DNA from: Scatophagus argus
Taxonomy: Eukaryota > Chordata > Actinopteri > Scatophagidae
NCBI RefSeq assembly: GCF_020382885.2
Contig: NC_058511.1
Location: 7,161,501 to 7,225,500 of the forward strand
Direction: 5' to 3'
Length of the DNA: 64,000 nucleotides
Part shown: one piece after another, positions 10,801 through 22,800 of the stretch
Position numbering within the stretch: position 1 is the first letter of the stretch
Layout: each line of letters begins with the position of its first letter
Position numbers and translations under genes: made by a program
Notes under the pieces: generated by a model
What the model was told of the DNA's origin: nothing
Databases searched by the model: none
The model's input: the letters and a program-made list of their open reading frames with translations, nothing else

Positions 10801-13800
10801 GATGGGGAACAAAGAAAATGAATATAACACACAGAACATTCTGACCTGAACTTCTTGCCCCTGTCGATAACTAATTACTGCTGATGGCCACAAAATTATG
10901 TCTCTAGCCTGTCTAAAAGTAGCAAATGAACTGTATGACATTCACTATTCTCCATCACTGTTATCCAACATTAAACGTTGCCCAGAAATACGCACAATTT
11001 TAAGCGGTCTAAGCGATCCAACAAATGGTGACGGGAAGCCCCAGGTCTCAGGAAAAGGGTACACTCCTGCTTCCAGCACAGCTAACATGCCCTCGAAACC
11101 GGGGTCACTGTATACCAGCCACCTGAGGAGAGGAGAAACAACCACATTGCATATTAATAAGCATTAAGCCAGACGGTCCCACCACATTAATGCTAACTAT
11201 GCCTCCTGGTGGTTTTTAAATGAGTCATGACCTTGCACAGCTTGTTGCTTTTATAAAAAAAAGTGGTAGGCATCATTGCCATACAAAAGAAGAACGTCAC
11301 TGATATTTGTTTTCCCACATGGAAATTAGCAGCCATAGGTAAGACTGGTAAATTTGCTCAACACCTTAAGCAATGTTAGGTTAGGGGACTGTTTTAATTG
11401 GATTTGAAATCTGCCTCTGACATGAGTCACGCAGCTAAAGCTGAGAACAAAAGCCGTTTGTTAAAGAATAAAATATTTTGGGAATAGCATGTTTCAGTTC
11501 AAAGCATTTTTCTTTTTTTTTTGCAATTCATTTCCGGTGTGGGCAGCCTTTGTTTGGAACACTGCCCCTACTTCTGGCATTTTGAGCCATTATGGAGCTC
11601 AGCACAACGCCACATACCAATTACCACATGTGAGCCACTGGCAGAAAATAATAACCCTGACACATTCAGTCAGTGCTGAGGAAGTGATACCACAAACTCA
11701 TGCCAGCCTCATGATGCTGAAAGATATACAACAGGAAACGATTAGCCAGAAATCAGCTAAACTAGGTGCATCTTAATTAACCTGTTAAACACAAAACTAC
11801 ATCTGCTGAACAGTTGTTTCACTTGCTGCACAGTGAATAGGAGAAGCTGCTCAAGCAGAATTATTTGTAACTGAACAAAAGATATGTTGGCACATAACAG
11901 CAATTAGCTTTGTCTAGATGCTGACAAATGCTGAAACAACCTCCAAAATGTTAGGTTTTCATAAGAGCTTCCAAAGTAAACCTACAAAAATAGCTGTGGG
12001 AAAAAGGTTTGCTGTCATCAACTTCCTCACGGGCAGGGCACAAAATGTCCTGAATGTCTACATGTGGAAAAAAATTCTCCTCAATGCCAAATTCTCTCCA
12101 CACCTTTGTCTGTTTTTCACTCTCCATCTAGTCTCCACCTTACCAGCTCCCAAGTACCCTCACATACTCTCTCTCTCTCTCTCTCTCTCTCTTTAGTAAC
12201 ATGCAACAGCAGGGCAGACATTCCTGAACAGGCAGATGAGCGAGAGTCAAAACAATGACAAAAATAAACACTGGGGAACGTATTGACTACTATCTCTCAG
12301 TTATCTGTCAAAGGCAAACAGTGTGAGCATCTCATTAAAAACGAAGATGCGAATGCAAAAATGAAATAAATGAATTAATTTATTTATTTTGCTGAAACAG
12401 TCATACTTACACCCCGGAGTGCACCTGGATGGAAGCGGTGCTGAGTGGGATGCCAAATGAGCCCGTCTCTATTGTGTCATCGCGGTAAGGTGTTACCCTG
12501 CCGAGGCCCTCTGGTTCAGTAAACAGATCGATATGGGGGATGCTGTAATCCTACAGTGAGGGGGAAACGAACACAGCGATTATCAGCAGTGGACCACAAC
12601 AGTCCTTAAATCATTCCTGTGCAGTATAACCAAGTAAGACCTGATTCTTTTTCACACCTATCCTGATCTTTAGGGAGTCTGAACTGAATATCAATAAAGC
12701 AATATCCCATATTAGCTAGTTTCAGAAGGCCATGTGAGATCACAATGAAATACTGAGCTGCCAAATGAGGCAGCAGTATTTATCTGGTGCACTCACCCAG
12801 ACAGCAAGTCGAATGGAGCCGATCAGCATTGGTTCTGTCTCCAGCCCAGGCTCTGCCCACATATTTGTCAATTCAGTGCCCCCCTCTTCCAAGGCGACTG
12901 GGCGTCCCTGGAAGTCAGGCTTCTCATAGAGCACCCAACTGTAGAAAAAACAAGAAAATAAAACATGTAATCATATGGCAGAAACAGATAATTATATGTC
13001 AGAAAAGAGAAAGAGCCAAAATAAATGTATGTGGTATAAAAAGTGTATCTTAAAGCAATACTTCAACATTTTGGTGTCAATGTTGTCTTTGTTCTCTTCC
13101 CAAAATGTTTCCAAAATAATTCCTTTAAATATAAGGCAGATATTTATGGATTTATGCGAGATGTAGACATCTAGGATGTACCCTGCAGTGTTTAGAGTCC
13201 CCATTTAGTTTGTTCTTCTCACAAGATTCGACACCTTTAGGTCAATGATTTCCAAAAGCTATTCCACTAATCTGATCTTAAGGTGGCAGTAACACATCAA
13301 GAGACACAACAACACTGCAGCAAAGGCAGGGAAGAAGAAAAGTGGAAGGGAAATGCATGAAAAATGTTTTCCACGCCTCAAGGATACACAAAGATTGTTT
13401 TGGTGAGTAACACTTTATGTAAATAGATAAGAAAACACCACAGACCTTTTTAAAGGAAAAAGTGAGAGTAAGTATATGACTGTTATCAAGTGTAGAAGGC
13501 TCAGTGCTGATATTCCATCAGATTAAACCTTGGATACACCAAGGAGCTTTAACAGGCAACATCTCCTTCTCAAAACCACTTGATACTCATTCAAACCACA
13601 TTTCAGTACACATTTTCTTTAAGTTCCAGCTGAGTATTGCTACTTACCATCCTCTAATGACCTTCACAGAAATGACAGGTGAGAGCTGCAGAGAACTTGC
13701 ATCTGCTACATCTCTGTAAATCTCATACGCTTGGCCGCTGAACTGAGTTTTCTCAAACAACACCATCTGTGTGGAGACGTTGAAGGTCAGTGATGTGAAG

Positions 13801-16800
13801 AGAAATAATCATCGGCAAAATGCATTACCCCATCACATTAAACCATGATTCGGTGAGTGCTGAGAAGAATCTAACAGCATGGCACTTTATGTGTTTTTCT
13901 AACAGTAAAAACATATTCATGTTTATCTACATCAAAAAGGCACATAATTATTTGAACTACCAGAGGGTACTGTCGATATTATGTATCGCTTTAACATGGA
14001 AGTTACATTCTTAGTTTGTAGACAAACCAAATTTTGAAGTTTGTGAATTATGATCTACAAAAACTGGCTGGTCTTTACACTGCAGTGAGTAACACCACCT
14101 TAGTTTTATTTTTTTTAATACAGAATCCATCACAGCTAAAGCTGGAGGTAGACTAAATTAAAGTAATGTATATGCAAGAACCTTAAAGTGTTGAGAACCT
14201 GGGGATTATCTCTCTTTCTTACAACTACTCCACTGCCTGCAAGTTTTGCATTAGCAGCACTGAAATCCCTGAATGAAATCACATCCAGCTGAGCATTTGC
14301 GCTACACTGTTTTTTAAGATACTTTGTTTACCCCCAAGAACACCATATGAAAAGCAGATGTTTTCACCGAATACTGAGTTCTCTGTCCAGATTCCCCATC
14401 TTGTTTCTATTCTACAGCATGCAGGCAAAACTGTGCCTACTGTACCTTTCCAGGGCGCTTGTGAAATCCTCTGACAGCTCTTTTCTGAAATGCAACAATA
14501 CAAAATTGAAGACGGCAAAGATGGCAGAACAAACAAGCTGTAAATTGCTTAAGAAACTAACTTTGATTTGTTGGTGCAGCAGTTCAGTGCCTGTTGAATG
14601 TCCTGACCTTTTAGTTTACTACCAGGGACACAGTGTGTCCATGGAAACTACGCTGTTTTGAATTTGCATTCATGCATGCAGAGAAACACCATAGGCGGCA
14701 GGAAAAATGTGTCTCTTCATAGAGCATTTTTACACACTAAACAACTTACGAATAGAACTGAGAGAAAGTCAATGACACCAACAAGTAAGCTTGTAACATT
14801 AATTCAGTAACACCGATTAATGATTTAAAGGTATACTATGCAAGAAATGAAATGAATGGTGGTACCTGTATCTGCAGAGACCCTGCCCTCTGCGGGTATT
14901 TTCTTATTTTCTTTAAATACTGAAACTTTGGGTTGGTGTTGGTATTTGATGATCTTGAAATGACACTCAATAATCAACTTTCTTTCATGCTTCCTGCACC
15001 TTTGAATCCTTTAAGTAATTCTTTAAAAAGAATAGCCAAAGGTTGACTTGTGTTAGCTTCACAAATGTGAATATTTGCTTGTTTTCTTCATTTTATTTAA
15101 TAATAAACTAGATAACCATGGATTTGGTTGGTTGGGCAAGAGAAGTAATTTAAATATGTAAACTTGTGCTTTGGTAAATTGTGACGAGAATTCTGACTCT
15201 TTACTAACCAAAGAGTTAATAGTTTAACTGGCATTAATCAGTAGATGTATCACTAAAAATGGTAAGCGTTTATTTTACTGGTCAGTGAGTGTGCATCATC
15301 TCCAAGACATTTTCTAGGAAGAGCTAATTTATTTGGTAGTAATAAACTTCAGTTATTATTATTATTATTATCCATTATTTTGAAAAAAAATGGGAAATTA
15401 AGGTCATTGCCAAAGCATTACTAGAGTCACAAGCTGTAGCCCTATACACAGCACAGTCATTTTAACCAGCTCAATTTAAATGAGAGGGACCATGGGACAA
15501 CAAACACATTGTTGTGTGACTTGAGAAGCTTCCCTACCAATGATGAGACCTGATACCAGAATGCAGATAGCGTTAATTATAAATAAATTGTTTCGAGCTC
15601 ATCTGCAAGTGCAGCAAGCAGTCTAATCTCATGCACATGCACTTCAAAGAGCTGTATGGGGTTAATTTAGAAAATAGTACTGAAGTATTAGGCAGCCTTT
15701 GATAGTGTGTATGCTGCACACTTACTTTTTTATTAAGTATCCCCTCTGGCTGAGCCAGAGGCTGCTTCAGCTCAGGGAGTGTAGGGTGTGTGATCGGAGG
15801 AATCTGAGGAAAAGATGGAGGCACAGCATCAGGAAGCACCGGACTTGGTTTCACAGCCGAGTCTGCCTCACTTCTTTGTGCTGGAGTTGATATTTTTCCA
15901 ACAACCTGATGTGTAAACCAAAATTCATCATTTAAGTATGAAAGTTGTTTCTTGAGATTCTCCACTTCTGAACAATGTAAAACAAAGATGTGTTCATGTA
16001 TTCATGTGTTCATGTATTCATGTCATTTTTAGCTGGTGAAAGTAACATACAGATAAACTAACCTCGGGTGTGACTTTCTCCTGTCCTTGTATGCTCTGCA
16101 CTGGTTTAGCTGGTTCTCGAGGGAGGTACTTCTCTAAATAGTCTGGCAGCTTTATGTCGTTAAATGAGGGAAGTGGAGGACCTGAGTCACTGACCACAGC
16201 ATTCACGGCCTGGTCTTCCTCTCTGTTGCTTGGGGCAGGGCTCTGTTTGGCTAGTGTGTCTTTGAGAGGAGCAGGGGAAAGGGCAGTTGGACTTGGCGTG
16301 GGTGGCTGGGATACAGGCGGTGGGCTTTGCAGTGGGGCCTCACTAGGTGAAACTCCCCCAGAGTTGGTACCTTCTTCCTGCTTTTGAACTCCATTTCTCT
16401 TCCCTCTAAAGGAGGAGTTGAGGCTACTAAAGACACAGCTCCCCTCCAGACGGGACTTCACTTTGATCTGGTCATCTTTCTCTTCCTTGACATCCTCTTC
16501 ATTTTTGACAGAGGTCTTTTCCTTGAGGCGAGAGTTAGTGTCCAGGCTACTGAGCAGGATGCTTCTGTCTGCCAAACTAGCCCTGGCAGGCTTTATGCTA
16601 AGTTTTGTCTCCATGTTCTGGAGCTTGGCCAAAGTGCTTGGGATAGTGTCTATGGTGAACTTATTCTTTCTACTCAGGCCAAACTTAAACTCCTCAGGGT
16701 CAAACGTCTTCTCAAAGCGGTCCTCCTTGATGGCAGGCATCACAAACGGCGGCTGAGGCGGCCGCAGTGGGTTGTGTTTACGTGGTGGAAGGGAGAATGG

Positions 16801-19800
16801 AGCGCAGAGATTCTTGATTTTCTCAATGAAATCGTCATCATCTAGCTCACCAGAAGTGTCTAGAAGGTTGCTCTCACTTATAGAGGAGCTCAGTTTTGGC
16901 ATCGGGGATTTAAGTTTCTGCTTGGGAACGTCCACATCCAGCCAGCTAGAGGGGGTGTCTTGCCATGTTGCAGAATCATCTTTGCTTAGGCCCCGTGGAA
17001 AATGGAGCTTCTTCGGGGATGAACGCTGGCTTGGCTCTGGGATTAGCTTATTAGCCTCTGGAGAAGTGGATGTTTTTGGAGTTTGACTTGGCTTGCTCTC
17101 GACCACGTTGTTTTTGACTGTGTGGAGTTGTGGATGCGGGGGGATATTGCCATTAGCAACAGAAGAAAGTTCCTTTACTGCTGAATGTGTTGTTTTCTCA
17201 GCTGTCTTCTCTACCACATTAGCTGTGGAGGTAGAAGCAGTGCTATCAGCAGGGTGCGGTTCCATTTTTTCTGCACCCTTGAGTGAAGAGATATCACTTT
17301 TGCTCTTTATATTTCTTGATGCCTCACCCTGCGGGTGTCCAGGAGTGATTTTCATGATATCTCCTGAGATTCTGACTTCTGAGGGCACTGATTTGACAGT
17401 TTGACAGTTCTCATCATTCAGCCCAGCTCCCTCATTGCCTAAAGATTTAGACACAGGCATCGGAGTAGACTCTTTACCAGAAGAGTGTTTCTCTACCATG
17501 CCGTCAGTCTGTGCACTTATCAGCAGTGGATTGTCATTAGTGGCTTTTACAGTCAGTTCCTCAACTGCTGCGGCTGCTTTGGCAATAGGTTTTGCACTAG
17601 AGAACTCAGCATCATTAGCTCCACGTGCACATGAGTCATCTGGTGTATTTTCCACTTTTTCCACGAGTACAAAATCAGGCTGTGGTTCCGCTGCAATCAC
17701 CACTGACTCTGTTTTTGTTCCAAGGCTTTCTGTAGATACTTTTGGCAACTCGGCAGGCATTTTGCTTGCCATCTCTCCCTTCGAAGACTCTTTGTCCTTC
17801 TTGGTCCCACTCACAGCCTCCTCATTAGTCTGGGTGACAGCACCAACAGCAGCATTTTGTGGATGTTTAATTGTCATCTGTCTGACCTGTTGTGTTTGAG
17901 CAGGGAGCTCCAATGATGTCTTTTCTGAGGACTCAGAGACTGGTTCTCGTTGGCTGGTTTCTGTTTTTCTTTCATCTTTAACCGGCGGTGTCTTTTCTTT
18001 TCTTTCAGCATTTTTTCTTTCATCATCCCTGACAACACTCCCTTCTGTCGCTGAAATGTCTTGTCCACTGTCTGAACCCTTGACCTTTGTTGTACTTTTA
18101 TCTGAACACAGGAGCTGGTGTGCTGTCTCTTTCTCTTTTTTGTCAGCCTGACGTGTTTTTTCATCTTCACGCTCAGCCTCATTTAGTTGTTGTGTGTCCT
18201 CATGGTGGGGTTGCTGTGTTTGCCCTGTGTCAATTTTACTAGGTTCCCTTACTTTTTCTTTACTTTTGGGTTCAGACTGCATTGCCAATTCTATATCTAA
18301 TTTGGGAATTGTAACAGGTGGTTCCTGCTTCTCAACTGGTTGTTCAACCACAGATGAGGAGGGGGAGGAGGAGGGGGCTGGAGTTTCTCTGCTGTCCTTG
18401 GAGGCCTTTTCCCTCTCCTGTGTGAATGAGAGGCTGTGTCCCATTGCCTTTTCTTCCTTTTGGGGTAAACTAACAGGATCCTTGTCAATAGGTGTCTTTG
18501 TTCCACTGCTACAAGCAGCAGTATCGACTTCATCCTTGTTGACAGACAGTTCAGACTCATGTACGCCGCCTGGCTTGTCAATATTCTCCTTTTTAAGTGA
18601 AGAATCTAACTGTGTAGACTGTTTGTCTAACACCTCCAGTTCCTTCTTAAATGCTCTCTGTTTGGCATCAGGCAAAGGCTGCTCGTCTGGTGTATTTCCT
18701 TTGGCTTCATCAGATGGTAATGTTACTTTCTCTGTCAGTTGTATGGAGGCAGAAGCAGGCTCCTTTGTATCATCCACCTGTTCTTGTGTTATAGCAGTGA
18801 CCAGTGGTTTATGATCTGGTTTGTTTTCGCTATTGGGGCTGAGGGGACTGGTTGCTTCCCTACTTTTTCTTCTTTTCGAGCGGGAGCCTGTTCTGCCAGG
18901 GCCTTTTGACTGTTGGCTAATGTTACCGGTCATTTCTGAAGAATCCTCTGACCCCTTAGCTCGAACATTTGCTTCAACACTGTTAGGTTTTGCACCCTGA
19001 TTTGCTGTTTTTGAGGCCACTGTGTCCTTGGATTTGGAGTCTGTTGGTTGTTCTTTAGGAATGAAAATCGCCCCCTCTAAAGCAGCCATATCTTGTAAAT
19101 CTGGTTTTAATGCTATCTCTGACACTGCCTTTGCTTGTATCTGGTCTTTAGCATCTGGTTTACCCTGACTGTCTTGTTCTTGTGACTTTGACGAAGCAGC
19201 TGCCACAGACGAGGCAGATTTTTTTGACATTCCTGTCATGGCTGGCTTTGAAGGCACTGCTGTCTTGTCATCTGTTTTCAATGCGTCTGTGAATTTCCTC
19301 GCTCGCTCCTTAATCGTCATCTGCATCTCCCTGGCAGGCGACGCAGAGCTGGACTTGGTCCTGTCATAACGTTCAGCTGATCTTGACCTCTGGTCTAGCA
19401 ATACAGAATCTGCTTTCAGCTTTTCTGTGGCTTTCCTGACTGGAGAGACATCTGCGCTCCTCGAGGTCTGGGAGGTCTGCTTATTGAACGCGCCTGCAGG
19501 GCGCTCGAAAAGGCTGATTTTATCTGCAATCCGGCCAGTAACTGGTTTACATTCTTCATCTGTTTTCTTCCAGCCATGTACTCTGTGTATGACAAGAGGT
19601 AAAAATTTGAATTCAAAAATTTAAATTTTGCAAAATTAGGAACACGTAAAGTTGATTTTCACTCATGTATTGAACTTGCTCAGCTGCCTGAACGTGCCGC
19701 AGATAAACGTTAGTTTCGTGTTTGGGTGATTTGTCAAGTTTAGTCTGACCTATATTTCAGTCTTATCTCAACTTGGCAGTGGCGCTGTTGAAGCACAGGC

Positions 19801-22800
19801 TTGTTCTATGTGAGTCATGCCACTGTGTCGCCTTGATATACCTGTGATATTCCACCCATAGCAGGTAAAACACATACCGTCTCTTAACAGAGAAAATCTT
19901 GCAGGTTAAAATGTTTTATAAGCTTGGAGGTACAGTAGTTGTAACATTAAATATATATTTCTACAAGAAGGTTATTTTAAGCGGGATAAATTATTGGAAA
20001 TGACTTAGTGTGATATACACTACAGTTCTGTGAAATGTTACAACTCATTCATTGATTCACAGATTACATACTAATATCTATCACTATATTTTAACCAATC
20101 ACATTTAAGTGAAGACTTACCTTGCATCAGTCTCTGTTCTGGACTTGTCCTTTGTTTCATCTTTAGTTTTTAAATTCCTTGCTGGAGTTTGTTTTGAATT
20201 TAAAGGCACATTTTTTGCAAAAACCTTCACCTCACTTTGAGAAACTTTAATACTCCTGCGTTTGGACTCTGGTGTCTCTGTCTTCCTTTCCACTTTGTAA
20301 AGACTGTCATCATCCTCCATGTCTGCGGTTCCATCAACCACACATTCCAGATTAGCTGCAATGGCCAAGTTTGAGTCCTGCAAGGTATCCAGCTGCTTGA
20401 CTGTGTCAGCGCAGGAAGTCTTACTCTCCCCTACTCCAGGTGAGGCCTGAGAGGTGGGGTTGTGCTTGGAGGAGGAGTTTGCAGATGACTCTCCCATGTG
20501 AGTCTTTGGACTTTCACCCTGAGGGCTGTCCAATGCGTTATCTGATGTAGGGAATCCCTCTGGGACAGGTTCAGCATTGGGAGGCCCTTTCCCTCCATCT
20601 CCCTGAGAGTTCTTCTTGGATTTCCTTTTAGTTGCGTTTTTACGCCCCATGTTGTCTGCCTCTGTTTGTTCTTTATTGAGTTTGAGCTCAAACTGTGAGT
20701 CCTTGTTTAATTTCAGTGACACTTCTCCTAGAGCACTGTACTGACTCTTTGTCTCCACATTTGTCCTTTTGTTCTCTGTGCTTGTTGAGCTCTCTGGTGC
20801 ATCAAGAGTTGGCGATGACTTTGCCCTGCGGAGGACGTGTAGACTTTTTGAAAATTTGGTTCGGACAACTTTCTGTCCAGCACGGGTGTCTTGGCCACCT
20901 TGAATTACGCTGGTCTCCTCCAGGTACACATGGAGTCTCCGGCCTGTCTGGGCATGTGCTTGACTCTGGGCCTGTGACTGAGTGTGGGCAGAGTCCCATA
21001 CCACTCCCTGCTCAGAAGAGGAACAGAGATGTGTCAGATGACTAGCATTCCTTTCAGGACTCCCGCTCACTGAAGTACCATTGCTGCTCTCCTCCCTCCC
21101 TTTGCCCTGCCCTATTCTCTGCTTCCTGATCCCCACAAACTCCTCCCCTCTAGGACCTCCTTCTGCTGTCTCAGGGCTGCACACAACGGAGCCGTCTCTG
21201 TGGGCAGACTGTGTGGCGTCCTCCCCTACATTGGGGAAAATGTCTCTGTAGAGACCCGGCAGACTGGGATTGGAGTTCTGCTCCTCCTCCTCCTCCCACT
21301 GTTGTTCCCTTGCCTGGGGTTTCACTGACTCGTCTCTCTCCTCTTGTCCCTCTGACTTAACAGCCTGGTCGCTACTTGGTGAGGCATTTTCACTTGGATT
21401 CTTCGGGCCCTTTCCCCTCCACGGAGAGAACCAGCTCCCAATGCGGCCCAAGACCCCAGTACTTGGCTGCTCCTCAGGGCTCTCAGACTAAAACAAAGCA
21501 GAGAAATAACACATGAATGCCAGCTTACATGTGGGATGGCAGTTAGTAAACATGCATATTTCAAATGAATATGCGCAGACCTTAGATGAACTGACAGTAG
21601 TTACACGTGGTAATGCAAATATCATTAACTGCCAATAAGCAGAGGAAGGGAGAGCAGGCTTGGGATGTGGAGTAAATATAAGCTAAGTTGTTCATTGACA
21701 TTTTTTAGTATGGCCATGCATCTCTCAGCATCACAAAGACATGCAGGAGTGCTTATAACCTGTAAGCTTACCGTAGAAAATACCATATCATTCAGATTCT
21801 TTATGTAGGTTGTGAACATGATTTTGGTTTAGAACAAAAACTCCTAAAGAGCATAAAACACAAACAAAAATCATTCGGGACAAACAATCGAAAGAAAAAA
21901 AAAGAAGAAACTTGTCACTGAAAAAAGATATTCTGCCTTAGCGAAGTGAAAGCTCCATCCATCTTGGTGCTATTTCTAACGTAGAGCGATTCCTTTCGGC
22001 AAAAAGTTCAAGATCAACTCACCCTTAATTAGCAGAAAACTTTTCGCCCACTCCAAGATATGAACAGCTTTGTACAGCGCCGGCTCTGTCTAACGGATGA
22101 ACATGTTGCATTTAGTCCCCTTACGTCCAGAAAAGCATCCACAACTACACGAGTGCGACAGAGTGGCATCGGAGATCTGGCACTGATAAAGTTCTGCCCC
22201 TCTAGCGGAGCGCACTCAGTCCGGTGGCAAAGTGATGCTTTCAAGTACTCCTCGTAAACTTCTGACACGAAGAAGCCGGTTACACAACAACAACCTGAAT
22301 GCAGTGTTAGTCATTTTAAAGCTTTTAAAGATTTGACCACCGCCTACATGAGTAGCCTTAATGCTCAACAACTCCCACATAGTCACGCTAAAATCACGCT
22401 ACTGCTCATAGAACTCATAGAACATAGTGTAGATTGTTTGTCTACTCACTGTTGTGGTTTGCAGCTCACATTTGTGTGTGTATGTATGTTTGATTTATTA
22501 AGACATATTTAAAAATGATCCAGTTTGTGTTTGACATGGTTTTGCAGAAGAAAAGTATAACAAAATATAATTACGACGCTAAAATCCCTTAAAATGGCTC
22601 GTATTCCTTAAAAAATTCCAGAATAATTATAGGAGTATGCAAATATTTTTCGGGTTGACAAGTCTCCACTTGTCCATTGTGTATGTGTTCTGGAGGCATC
22701 AAGTTGTTGTGTATCACACTTGTGTATGCTGAACACTGGACCAGGATTGACTTCCAAACCACTTGTGATGTCACGGATGATGCTTGTAGGCACCGCTTCA

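Noticed and set aside
16154..18814. Long open frames on the + strand opposite the giant crybg1 exon
   Set aside because: They are mirror frames of a real coding exon; the - strand carries the recognisable motifs and consistent splice phases.
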